A stretch of 42,808 nucleotides of DNA. Origin: Chlorobiales bacterium. Its GTDB lineage: Bacteria; Bacteroidota; Chlorobiia; Chlorobiales; Chlorobiaceae. Shown piece after piece: positions 19,291 through 27,049 of the stretch (positions are counted from its first letter, which is position 1; the number at the start of each line of letters is the position of its first letter). The notes beneath the pieces were generated by a model. The model had not been told where the DNA came from, did not search any database, and saw only the letters and a list, made by a program, of their open reading frames with translations. Where the stretch lies: positions 1-42,808 of the forward strand of contig JAPLFE010000026.1 of the NCBI GenBank assembly GCA_026390855.1, given 5' to 3'. The translations under genes and the position numbers were made by a program.

Positions 19291-19659
19291 TTGTCATTTG
19301 TCCCATCAAAAGTATTTTTCACCAAAGGTGTGGGAAGGCACAAGGAATATCTCTCCTCATTTGAGCTTGCCCTGAGAGAGGCCAAAATTGAAAAATGCAA
19401 CTTGGTTACCGTTTCAAGTATTTTTCCTCCTCACTGTGAACGTATCACTGTCGAAGAAGGATTAAAGCACCTCGCTCCAGGCCAGATAACATTTGCCGTC
19501 ATGGCCCGTAATTCAACCAATGAATTCAACCGCCTTATTGCAGCGTCAGTGGGTGTAGCTATTCCAGCTGATGAAACACAATATGGCTACCTTTCCGAAC
19601 ACCATCCTTTCGGTAATGTCTTGCCTTGTTCCCCTTTTTATTTTTTCGAGATCTGGTAA
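19291..19659 (+). pseudogene. pdaD: Truncated pyruvoyl-dependent arginine decarboxylase
   Basis: The first 108 or so residues are a textbook pyruvoyl-dependent arginine decarboxylase, from [20 protein letters not shown] through the self-cleavage site TVSSIFPP (pyruvoyl forms on the second Ser) to [11 protein letters not shown] with the catalytic Glu. The last 14 residues ([14 protein letters not shown]) are unrelated and then a stop comes; relatives run on to about 160-180 residues. None of the three downstream frames to nadB restores the C-terminal half, so this is loss or replacement of the 3' end and not a simple frameshift. Start is TTG, fixed by a perfect GGAGG seven bases upstream. The missing part is most of the alpha chain, so activity is doubtful. 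The role would be agmatine formation for polyamines. Confidence 0.8.
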
Positions 19660-19794
19660 AATCAGCCTGGAAACGTTGATATTGACAGCTTTTCCTTTCA
19701 GGGAAAATCATACGTCTTTAAATGAAACCCTTTCAAGGATGCCATCTATGGTATTTTCCACAGAATAATCTTTAAAAAACGGTGCATCACAGTT

Positions 19795-21390
19795 ATGACT
19801 GAATCAATCAAAACTGATGTTCTGGTAATCGGCAGCGGCATTGGCGGACTTTATTTTGCCGTTCATATGGCCGATCACGCCAAGGTAATGATCATCACAA
19901 AAAAAGAAAGCTCCACCTCCAATACCAACTGGGCTCAAGGAGGTATCGCAGCCACCATTGACGATAACGACAGTTCTGAACTTCATATTGCCGATACTCT
20001 CGAAGCCGGTGCAGGACTCTGTAACGAAAAAATGGTCACCTTTATGGTCAAGGAAGGACCTCAACATATAAAGCGTCTGACAGAACTTGGGGTAAACTTT
20101 ACAACCTCCGACCACAACCATCTGCACCTTGGCAAAGAAGGCGGGCATTCCAGAAGCCGAATTGTCCATGCACAGGACTTGACTGGTAAAGAAGTTGAGA
20201 CGGCGTTGCTCAATCGTATCAACAGTCATCCCAATATCACTCTGCTGGAACACCATTTTGCTATTGAGCTGCTTACAGAACATCATCTCGGTATCAAAAC
20301 AAATGACATCAGCTGTTATGGTGCTTATGTGCTTGATGCAATGCAACGGAAGCCGAAAAAGATCCTTGCAAAAATCACAATACTGGCTTCCGGCGGACTT
20401 GGACATGTATATCCATATACAACGAACCCGGAGATTGCCACCGGAGATGGTGTTGCTATGGGATATCGAGCCGGAGCTGAAATTGCCAATATGGAGTTTA
20501 TTCAGTTTCACCCAACTTCACTGTACCATCCAAAAGCTAAATCTTTTTTGATTTCTGAAGCAGTCCGCGGATTTGGTGGAGTTTTGAAACTAAAAAATGG
20601 CCAGGAATTCATGCAAAAGTATGATAAACGCCAGAATCTCGCACCTCGAGATATTGTTGCCCGGGCCATTGACTCGGAAATCAAAAAAAGTGGTGAAGAT
20701 TGCGTTTTCCTTGATGTGACCCACATAGATCCCGAAAAAACCAAAGAACATTTTCCTAACATTTACGAAACATGCCTTAGTTATGGTATTGATATGACTA
20801 AGGAAATGATTCCCGTTGTCCCTGCTGCACACTATTCCTGCGGCGGTATTCGTACAGATGACCAGGGACGGACAACAATAAACCGCCTGTATGCCTGCGG
20901 CGAAACCAGTTGTACTGGCGTTCACGGGGCAAACCGCTTAGCTAGTAACTCTCTGCTTGAAGCACTTGTATTTGCATGGAGGGCTTGCACTGATATACGC
21001 GAACAACTGCATAAGTTAGACAATACGATCAATTTTCCAGATTGGGACGATACAGGAACCGTCAATCCCGAAGAATGGATTCTTGTCTCCCACAACAAGC
21101 GGGAAGCGCAGCAAGTAATGAATGATTATGTTGGTATTGTACGAAGCGATCTGCGTTTGGAACGCGCACAAAGGAGAATTGATTTCCTCAAAGAAGAAAC
21201 AGAAGCCTACTATAAAAAAACAAAGATCACAACACAGATCCTCGAACTGAGAAATATAATCAAAGTAGCAAGTCTTATCATCGAAAGCGCCATAAAACGC
21301 CGCGAATCAAGAGGATTGCATTACACAACAGATTATCCTGGAAAAGATGACAAACACTTTCTGATAGACACAGTTCTCCGGTCGTTTTGA
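19795..21390 (+). CDS. nadB: L-aspartate oxidase NadB
   Basis: A 531-residue flavoprotein. The N-terminal dinucleotide motif is [17 protein letters not shown] (about 9-25), followed by [32 protein letters not shown], the [10 protein letters not shown] motif shared with fumarate reductase flavoproteins, the HYSCGGI region near 345, and the [22 protein letters not shown] block near 365-386. It oxidises L-aspartate to iminoaspartate for NadA; in anaerobes fumarate is the likely electron acceptor. It starts 135 bases after the broken pdaD reading frame and has no clear Shine-Dalgarno. The next gene, nadE, converges on it. Confidence 0.95.
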   Translation: MTESIKTDVLVIGSGIGGLYFAVHMADHAKVMIITKKESSTSNTNWAQGGIAATIDDNDSSELHIADTLEAGAGLCNEKMVTFMVKEGPQHIKRLTELGVNFTTSDHNHLHLGKEGGHSRSRIVHAQDLTGKEVETALLNRINSHPNITLLEHHFAIELLTEHHLGIKTNDISCYGAYVLDAMQRKPKKILAKITILASGGLGHVYPYTTNPEIATGDGVAMGYRAGAEIANMEFIQFHPTSLYHPKAKSFLISEAVRGFGGVLKLKNGQEFMQKYDKRQNLAPRDIVARAIDSEIKKSGEDCVFLDVTHIDPEKTKEHFPNIYETCLSYGIDMTKEMIPVVPAAHYSCGGIRTDDQGRTTINRLYACGETSCTGVHGANRLASNSLLEALVFAWRACTDIREQLHKLDNTINFPDWDDTGTVNPEEWILVSHNKREAQQVMNDYVGIVRSDLRLERAQRRIDFLKEETEAYYKKTKITTQILELRNIIKVASLIIESAIKRRESRGLHYTTDYPGKDDKHFLIDTVLRSF

Positions 21391-21400
21391 AGAACAGATC

Positions 21401-21432
21401 ATACCTATAGGCCTCATAAGACTTATAGGTAT
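21401..21432. terminator. Hairpin between convergent nadB and nadE
   Basis: ATACCTATAG pairs with TTATAGGTAT (10 bp with one G-U) around a 12-base loop, in the 59-base gap between two convergent genes. It is AT-rich and followed by weak T runs, so a bidirectional terminator is likely but modest. Confidence 0.5.
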
Positions 21433-21449
21433 GAAATTTAATATTTTAG

Positions 21450-22283
21450 CTACTTTACTTCTTGCCAGTCCCTCGCATAGCGAAAATCGATACCAGGGGT
21501 TCGACCAGAAATTTTTGCAATAACAGGCATCATACGCTTATACTGATTTCGAACAACCATCTTCCTCACACGGTCATAAAAAAATTCAGTTACACCCTCA
21601 TCAAGAATAGCCTGTTTATCCATTCTCTTTTCCAGCATCATATAAAGCAGCAGATCAACTGCTTCATAGCTAAACCCGAGGTCATCCTCATCACTCTGCC
21701 CCTCCCAGAGGTCAGCTGAAGGAGCTTTAACAATAAGCGCTTCAGGAATACCGAGATGACGAGCCAGACCCCTTATCTGAGTTTTATAAAGATCACCAAT
21801 TGGATTGACAGCAGAAGCCATATCCCCGAACATGGTACCATAACCAAGAAGTAACTCTGTTTTATTGCTCGTTCCAGCCACAAGCCTCCCGTCTCTTGCA
21901 GACACATCATAAAGAAAAACCATTCTGGTGCGAGCCATAATGTTCCCCCTTCTCAACAACTGATCCGCCGGCACTGACAAAAAAAAAGCATCGACAGCTG
22001 GTGTAATGACCACCTCTTCAGCCCTTATCCCAAGCTTCCTGATCATAATCTCAGCATGCTCAAGACTTTCTGGACTGCTGGACGCATATGGCATCATGAG
22101 TGCAAGTACATTGTCCGCACCAAGCGCACGAACTGCCAGTTCACACACCACCGCTGAATCTATACCACCCGAAAGACCAAGCACAAGCGAACTGAATCCA
22201 AACTTATGTATCTCATTCACAAGAAACGCTTTAAGAATATCCTCAACAATAAAATAATCGAGATGGAGATCCTGAACCTTCAT
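21450..22283 (-). CDS. nadE: NH3-dependent NAD+ synthetase NadE
   Basis: A 277-residue N-type ATP pyrophosphatase: the SGGIDS loop is at 38-43, followed by the [19 protein letters not shown] and [10 protein letters not shown](I) active-site blocks and the substrate region [22 protein letters not shown]. It makes NAD+ from deamido-NAD, ATP and ammonia. No glutaminase domain is present, so ammonia or a separate amidotransferase is the nitrogen source. It is third of the three nad genes in this window. The upstream gene ends 15 bases before its start. Confidence 0.94.
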   Translation of the reverse strand: MKVQDLHLDYFIVEDILKAFLVNEIHKFGFSSLVLGLSGGIDSAVVCELAVRALGADNVLALMMPYASSSPESLEHAEIMIRKLGIRAEEVVITPAVDAFFLSVPADQLLRRGNIMARTRMVFLYDVSARDGRLVAGTSNKTELLLGYGTMFGDMASAVNPIGDLYKTQIRGLARHLGIPEALIVKAPSADLWEGQSDEDDLGFSYEAVDLLLYMMLEKRMDKQAILDEGVTEFFYDRVRKMVVRNQYKRMMPVIAKISGRTPGIDFRYARDWQEVK

Positions 22284-22297
22284 AATAATAAGGCCAT

Positions 22298-22852
22298 CTA
22301 AAAGTTGAACAACCGCATAGCAGCCCTTATCAGCAGAAAGACTGCTGTATTGACAACCACCACAAAAAAAGCTGTATTTCTCAGTGCACTGCCAGCCAGG
22401 CCGTCATAAAAATCAAGCATGACTGCGAGTCCATTTCTACCAATCACAAGGGTATAGCTGAGTGCAAAAAAAGCAAAAACCCAACTCCAACCTCCTGTAA
22501 AATACAGAAGCTCAAAAATCCATACAGGAGTCATTGAATAGCAGAAAACCGTTAACATCCCTGAATGAATACGTTCAGAGCGTTCTTGAAAAAGCAAATA
22601 AGCCGCTCCCCCCATCATAAGATAGAGTGCCGCAATATCAATCAGAAAATTGGCTATCGCAAAAAACAGAGCCTGACGAGGAAGACCAATCAATGGAAAC
22701 TTCCCAAGCTGCACAAGAGCAATAACCGGAACAGCATAATCCCTGAGCACATTGAACTCACTATCCGAGTTTACCTCTTTAAGATCACGCCAGAATTTTC
22801 GGTATCGAAACAACAGTGAAAAAATCGCTGAAAAGAGTTCTTTAATCCCCAT
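22298..22852 (-). CDS. Yip1-like integral membrane protein
   Basis: A 184-residue protein with about five hydrophobic segments (roughly 40-60, 64-88, 97-120, 122-140 and 158-178). The short polar N-terminus, the pattern of helices and the [16 protein letters not shown] segment suggest the Yip1 domain superfamily of bacterial membrane proteins with no assigned function. It lies five bases after the EnvC-like gene and 14 before nadE, so the three are probably one transcript. Confidence 0.6.
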   Translation of the reverse strand: MGIKELFSAIFSLLFRYRKFWRDLKEVNSDSEFNVLRDYAVPVIALVQLGKFPLIGLPRQALFFAIANFLIDIAALYLMMGGAAYLLFQERSERIHSGMLTVFCYSMTPVWIFELLYFTGGWSWVFAFFALSYTLVIGRNGLAVMLDFYDGLAGSALRNTAFFVVVVNTAVFLLIRAAMRLFNF

Positions 22853-22857
22853 AATGG

Positions 22858-24402
22858 TTATCGTCTAAGCCATTTTTCAGGATTCTGTTTAACACGTCCT
22901 TTCCATATCTCAAAATGAACAACAGAACCCCCTTCAGGCATTCTCCCCGAAAGCCCTACGAGTTGCTGTGATTTTATAAGATCATCCTTAGCCACATTAA
23001 GCTGGCCGAGATTAGCGTACACCGTCAAATACGATTTAGGATGACGGATAATCACAATATTTCCGAAAGTAGGAAGAAAAGCTATCTGCACAACCTTACC
23101 CCCTGAAACAGCCCTTACCTGGGTGTTTGAAGGCACAGTAATATCAATTCCATTATTGGTAGTAACAATTTTAAGATCTTTGTCTTGAACAGATCCAAAT
23201 TTTTGAGCGACAACACCGTTTCGTACAGGCCAGGGCAGCAAGCCAACAGCATTATCAAAATCAGCAGAAACTTTTTCAAGCTCATGCGACCCCATATCAG
23301 GAACATTGGTAACGCTCCGTTTTTCAGGAGTTTTAACCTCAGACTCTGGTGGTTTCATTTCTCTTTTTGCAGTTACAGGCTCCTCCATGAGAGGTTTTTC
23401 CTTCTTCAAAACCCCCTCCCTCTCAAAATGTTGAGCCTCAAGATGTTTTGCTTCAAGGCGCTGTGCCTCTCGACGTCGTGCTTCAAGGCGTAATGACTCT
23501 CGACGTTGAGTCTCACGTCGCTTAGCCTCAAGCCGAAGTGCTTCACGTCTCTTAGCCTCGAGTATCTTCTGCTGCCTTATCTTCTCAATTTCAACCGCTC
23601 GCTGTTCAGCCAGAATAAGAGACTCTATCCTGGATTGCAATTGTGCACGTTTTTTCTGAACCAACGCTAGCTGCGAAGCATATTCCTGCTTATTTTTCTT
23701 CAAGTTGTCAAGTACAACCTCTTTTTCTTTTTTACTGGCCGACCAAGTTTTCAGCTGCTGTTCCTGTTCCCTGACCATTTCAGCTTTTTGTTGATAGGTT
23801 TTTTCAAGCGCAAGCCGGTTATTTTCAAGCTTGAGGGCAACTTTCTGCAGTTCATCAACATCGTTTCGAACAGCTCTGGTAAAAAAACCCATGTATTGCG
23901 CCCTGACAAGAGCATTATTCACTGAACCAGATGAAAAAACATGTTCAATATCTCGATTTCCTCCATGTTTATACACTGAAACAGCTGTTCTGCGGAAATC
24001 ATCGGAAACCCTTCCATAAGTCTGGCGATTCCCTTCAAGCTCTCGATGTAATTGACTGATATCTTTATCAAGTTTATCGAGATAATTCTGGTTTTCATTG
24101 ATCATCTTTTCCAGAACAAGAATCTGAGTACGGATATTTTCAAGCACCTTAAACGACTGCGACTCCTTGCGTGTTGTCGAAATAAGTTTGGACTGGTACT
24201 CCTTTAACTGTTGTTTAAGTTCAGTAAGATTTTTTTCTACCGCTATTCGCTCTTTCATGATTCTCGATATCTCAGTGTTGACCCGAGGAACAGCTAAGAC
24301 TCTGAGAGGTATAACAGGCAACAACAACAAAAGAAACAGTAAGAGCACTATCGCCCTCCGCAAAAAAACAGAGAAAAAGCTGGGTAAAATGATAACGGTC
24401 AT
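22858..24402 (-). CDS. EnvC-like murein hydrolase activator (degenerate LytM/M23)
   Basis: From ATG 24402 (GAAGGA six bases upstream decides the start; a longer frame to 24525 has none) the protein has 514 residues. An N-terminal hydrophobic segment (signal or anchor) is followed by long coiled coils (about 40-260), an Arg/Glu/Ala-rich repeat stretch (about 260-325, LEAKRREAQ-type units), a Pro/Glu linker and a C-terminal M23/LytM domain (about 400-514). The zinc-site residues are mostly lost: the first His is replaced in TTNNGIDI and the HxH pair reads VYANL, while VHFEI remains. That is the pattern of EnvC, which activates amidases and does not cut murein itself. It may work with the FtsE-like ATPase at 3147. 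Confidence 0.82.
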   Translation of the reverse strand: MTVIILPSFFSVFLRRAIVLLLFLLLLLPVIPLRVLAVPRVNTEISRIMKERIAVEKNLTELKQQLKEYQSKLISTTRKESQSFKVLENIRTQILVLEKMINENQNYLDKLDKDISQLHRELEGNRQTYGRVSDDFRRTAVSVYKHGGNRDIEHVFSSGSVNNALVRAQYMGFFTRAVRNDVDELQKVALKLENNRLALEKTYQQKAEMVREQEQQLKTWSASKKEKEVVLDNLKKNKQEYASQLALVQKKRAQLQSRIESLILAEQRAVEIEKIRQQKILEAKRREALRLEAKRRETQRRESLRLEARRREAQRLEAKHLEAQHFEREGVLKKEKPLMEEPVTAKREMKPPESEVKTPEKRSVTNVPDMGSHELEKVSADFDNAVGLLPWPVRNGVVAQKFGSVQDKDLKIVTTNNGIDITVPSNTQVRAVSGGKVVQIAFLPTFGNIVIIRHPKSYLTVYANLGQLNVAKDDLIKSQQLVGLSGRMPEGGSVVHFEIWKGRVKQNPEKWLRR

Positions 24403-24603
24403 AAAAAATCCTTCAGCATTAAATTCAAACACCTGTACATAGAAAACGCAGTTACATAAAAAACATTGAGGAAACGTTATAAGAACATCACTTAAAGGTA
24501 AAGGATAAAAACCTTTTCTTCGCAAACGGTTCGAAAAAAAATAATATGTTTTTCCTGACCTTAAATAATTGTAAATATCGGTTTTTCATCAGCATACCAA
24601 GAC

Positions 24604-25875
24604 ATGGATAAGCTTGTCATAAGAGGCGGAACTCGAATCTCCGGCAGCATAACTGCTTCAGGATCCAAAAATACCTCTCTACCAATAATAGCCGCAACAC
24701 TGCTAACCGGAAACGGAACTTTTATTCTTCGCCATATCCCAAATCTCCGGGATATAATGACCTTTACCAAGCTTTTGCAACATCTTGGATCTGAAATTGA
24801 CTTTTCAGACAACACGATGAAGATTTTTTCTGCAAATGTTCAAAGTATTCAGGCTCCATATGAACTGGTAAAACAAATGAGAGCATCGATTTATGTGCTT
24901 GGACCGCTACTCGCAAGATTTGGTCATGCAAGAGTTTCACTTCCAGGAGGCTGCGCTTTTGGCCCTCGTCCAATAGACCTGCATTTAATGGCTATGGAAA
25001 AACTTGGTGCTACCATCACCATTGAAACCGGGTTTATCGATGCCACACTTCGCGAAGGAAAACTGCGTGGAGCTCATATCGATTTCCCGATTTCCTCTGT
25101 CGGTGCAACAGGAAATGCTTTAATGGCTGCAGTACTTGCAGAGGGCACTACAACCATCAGCAATGCCGCTGCGGAACCTGAAATTGAGACCCTCTGCAAA
25201 TTTCTCATTGCAATGGGTGCGACCATCAAGGGCACAGGAACTACAGAACTTCAAATTGAGGGCACAGATACCCTCAATGCAGTTGAATTTCATAATGTTT
25301 TCGACCGAATCGAAGCAGGCACTCTACTTGCCGCCGCAGCCATAACCGGTGGAAATATTACGGTAAACGGCGTTGAACCGGAACAATTGAAAGCAGTTCT
25401 GAAAAAATTTGCCCAAGCTGGTTGCACTATTGAAACAACCAGCAATAGTGTCAACCTGAAAAGCCCGGCAAAACTTATAGCAACAGATGTTACAGCAAAA
25501 CCATATCCATCCTTTCCGACCGATATGCAGGCTCAATGGATTGCGCTGATGACCCAGGCAGAAGGAACGAGTCATATTATTGACAAAGTCTATCATGAAC
25601 GCTTCAACCATATTCCTGAACTGAACAGGCTCGGCGCCCATATTGATATTCGCAAAAATCAGGCAATTGTTCACGGACCCCAAAAACTTTCAGGCACAAA
25701 AGTTATGTCAACCGATCTGAGAGCATCTGCCAGTCTTGTACTTGCCGGACTTGTTGCTGAAGGCACTACGGAAGTATTAAGAGTGTATCACCTCGACCGG
25801 GGATACGAACAGATCGAAACAAAACTGAACAGCTTGGGAGCTGATATCACCCGTGAAAAGTATAACGAATTTTAA
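24604..25875 (+). CDS. murA: UDP-N-acetylglucosamine 1-carboxyvinyltransferase MurA
   Basis: A 423-residue EPSP-synthase-fold enzyme carrying out the first committed step of peptidoglycan synthesis, adding enolpyruvate to UDP-GlcNAc. Visible: the N-terminal [16 protein letters not shown] block with catalytic Lys-Asn, and the active-site Cys C117 in [14 protein letters not shown]. With Cys and not Asp at that position the enzyme should be fosfomycin-sensitive in the usual way. [13 protein letters not shown] and [13 protein letters not shown] complete the family pattern. Length is standard. It diverges from the EnvC-like gene and is followed by a tRNA cluster. Confidence 0.96.
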   Translation: MDKLVIRGGTRISGSITASGSKNTSLPIIAATLLTGNGTFILRHIPNLRDIMTFTKLLQHLGSEIDFSDNTMKIFSANVQSIQAPYELVKQMRASIYVLGPLLARFGHARVSLPGGCAFGPRPIDLHLMAMEKLGATITIETGFIDATLREGKLRGAHIDFPISSVGATGNALMAAVLAEGTTTISNAAAEPEIETLCKFLIAMGATIKGTGTTELQIEGTDTLNAVEFHNVFDRIEAGTLLAAAAITGGNITVNGVEPEQLKAVLKKFAQAGCTIETTSNSVNLKSPAKLIATDVTAKPYPSFPTDMQAQWIALMTQAEGTSHIIDKVYHERFNHIPELNRLGAHIDIRKNQAIVHGPQKLSGTKVMSTDLRASASLVLAGLVAEGTTEVLRVYHLDRGYEQIETKLNSLGADITREKYNEF

Positions 25876-25901
25876 CAACTCAGAAAAAAACGATTATTGT
25901 T

Positions 25902-25929
25902 TTGCATATTATCAATGAAACATTATATT
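25902..25929 (+). promoter_or_regulatory. Predicted promoter of the tRNA cluster
   Basis: TTGCAT (25902-25907) and TATATT (25924-25929) are 16 bases apart, ending 25 bases before the first tRNA. Plausible sigma-70-type signal; position supports it. Confidence 0.4.
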
Positions 25930-25954
25930 AACTGCCTCTAAAGCCAAGCATTGA

Positions 25955-26028
25955 GGGCCCTTAGCTCAGTTGGTCAGAGCAAGCGACTCATAATCGCTGG
26001 GTCGTAGGTTCAAGTCCTACAGGGCCCA
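25955..26028 (+). tRNA. tRNA-Ile2 (CAU, lysidine-type)
   Basis: A complete cloverleaf: acceptor GGGCCCT/AGGGCCC with A discriminator, anticodon stem-loop AGCGA-CTCATAA-TCGCT and T arm GTAGG-TTCAAGT-CCTAC. The anticodon is CAT. The anticodon arm and the C4-G69 and C5-G68 pairs match the TilS identity elements of AUA-reading tRNA-Ile2 and not elongator or initiator Met. CCA is not encoded. Confidence 0.85.
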
Positions 26029-26052
26029 CAGATTGTGAAAAAAGTAGTACCT

Positions 26053-26126
26053 GGCGTGTTCGTCTAGTGGCCCAGGACATCGCCCTCTCAAGGCGAAGAT
26101 CACGGGTTCGAATCCCGTACACGCTA
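26053..26126 (+). tRNA. tRNA-Glu (CUC)
   Basis: Acceptor GGCGTGT with ACACGCT (first pair G-U), D arm TCGTCTAGTGGCCCAGGAC typical of tRNA-Glu, anticodon arm TCGCC-CTCTCAA-GGCGA giving anticodon CTC, and T arm ACGGG-TTCGAAT-CCCGT. CCA is not encoded. Confidence 0.9.
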
Positions 26127-26136
26127 CAACATAAAT

Positions 26137-26213
26137 GCACCCGTAGCTCAACTGGATAGAGTATCTGACTACGAATCAGACGGTTAGAGGTTCGACTCCT
26201 CTCGGGTGCACCA
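26137..26213 (+). tRNA. tRNA-Arg (ACG)
   Basis: Acceptor GCACCCG/CGGGTGC with A discriminator and an encoded CCA (26211-26213); anticodon arm TCTGA-CTACGAA-TCAGA gives ACG, expected to be edited to ICG by TadA; T arm GAGG-TTCGACT-CCTC. It is the only one of the four tRNAs here followed by CCA. Confidence 0.93.
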
Positions 26214-26472
26214 GTTTATATTACTTATCATATCATTTTTTTCTTCTCTAGCTGAGGCGCTTGATTTTTGCTTCCTCGACTCTTTTTCATTTCCCATACC
26301 GCATTCAATCAGCAAGTTCAGCATACCAGTTTAAACTTTTACCACGATAAAGGCTTGTTTCCTGCATAATCGCAGCGAATAACTCATATTGCTGCTTTTC
26401 ATTAATATTCAGCAAGAAAAAACAGAAAAGAGAATTGAAATAATATTTTTTTTAATATATTCTCAACGCTAT

Positions 26473-26545
26473 TGAGGAGTGGCCAAATTGGTAAGGCTCC
26501 TGATTCTGGATCAGGCAATTGCAGGTTCGAGTCCTGCCTCCTCAG
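26473..26545 (+). tRNA. tRNA-Gln (CUG)
   Basis: Acceptor TGAGGAG/CTCCTCA with the U1-A72 first pair and G73 discriminator that mark tRNA-Gln; anticodon arm CTGAT-TCTGGA-(A)TCAG reads CTG; T arm GCAGG-TTCGAGT-CCTGC. It is separated from the tRNA-Arg by 259 bases in which I see no gene. Confidence 0.9.
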
Positions 26546-26550
26546 CGTCA

Positions 26551-26583
26551 AAGACACAGCCATCAAGCTGTGTCTTTTTTTTT
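26551..26583 (+). terminator. Rho-independent terminator after the tRNA cluster
   Basis: AAGACACAGC-catcaa-GCTGTGTCTT forms a 10-bp stem immediately followed by a run of T residues (26575-26583), five bases after tRNA-Gln. Confidence 0.9.
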
Positions 26584-26650
26584 GTCTAAAATCAGGGGGT
26601 AGATCGTTCGTGAAAGGAAAGGGTTACTCAGGTTAATTCCGTGTAAACAA

Positions 26651-26680
26651 AAAGAGACAGAACTCTCGTTCTGTCTCTTT
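26651..26680. terminator. Strong hairpin after the Ala/Pro-rich lipoprotein gene
   Basis: A perfect 13-bp stem (AAAGAGACAGAAC, loop TCTC, and its complement). It lies 28 bases after the stop of the minus-strand lipoprotein gene and would terminate it; with flanking T runs on both strands it can act bidirectionally. Confidence 0.75.
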
Positions 26681-26707
26681 TGCATAAAAAACCGGAAAAC
26701 CGGAAAC

Positions 26708-26905
26708 TTATTTTGCAGGAGCTGCAGGAGCTGCAGGAGCTGCTGGTGCTGCTTCAGCTGCAGGAGCTGCTGGTGCTGCAGGAGCTGCTGGTGCTGGCTC
26801 AGCTGCTGGTGCTGCTGGTGCTTCTACTGGAGCTTCAGTTTTTTTTGCACAGCCCACGAAAGAAACTGAGCTTAAAAGAAAGAGGAAAATGAAAAGTTTT
26901 TTCAT
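26708..26905 (-). CDS. Small Ala/Pro-rich lipoprotein
   Basis: A 65-residue protein: signal sequence MKKLFIFLFLLSSVSFVG followed by the lipobox Cys (C19), then AKKTEAPVEAP and a tail made almost only of PAAPA/EAAPA units. It should be lipid-anchored with an extended, flexible Ala/Pro tail. The coding DNA is correspondingly repetitive (units of GCAGGAGCTGCTGGTGCT, about 26716-26830), a likely site of length variation by slippage. A hairpin terminator follows. Function unknown; possible envelope spacer or wall-interacting peptide. The mirror-image frame on the plus strand is an artefact of the repeat. Confidence 0.75.
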   Translation of the reverse strand: MKKLFIFLFLLSSVSFVGCAKKTEAPVEAPAAPAAEPAPAAPAAPAAPAAEAAPAAPAAPAAPAK

Positions 26906-26964
26906 TGCTAGTATTGTTATTTTTGTTGTTTGATAATTGACAGCTTCATCAGCTCTCGAATATT

Positions 26965-26992
26965 AAAAAAAAACAGCGACTTTTCAAAAGCC
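26965..26992 (-). terminator. Possible acnB terminator
   Basis: On the minus strand GGCTTT-tga-AAAGTC (26992-26978) is followed after three bases by nine T residues (26973-26965). A second, larger imperfect hairpin (TGGCG...CGCCA, 27000-27034) lies between it and the acnB stop. Confidence 0.4.
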
Positions 26993-27049
26993 TACTGTAT
27001 GGCGGAATATGCAAAATATTTCCATATCACGCCACAGTTAAATGTTTTT

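Noticed and set aside
19571-19768. A frameshifted continuation of pdaD
   Set aside because: The overlapping frame contains SGKI, as in pdaD C-termini, but the rest (SLETLILTAFPFRE) does not match the family, so a simple frameshift is not supported.
26680-26892. Leu/Gln-rich open frame on the plus strand over the lipoprotein gene
   Set aside because: It is the antisense reading of the GCTGGTGCT repeats; the minus-strand frame has a signal peptide and lipobox.
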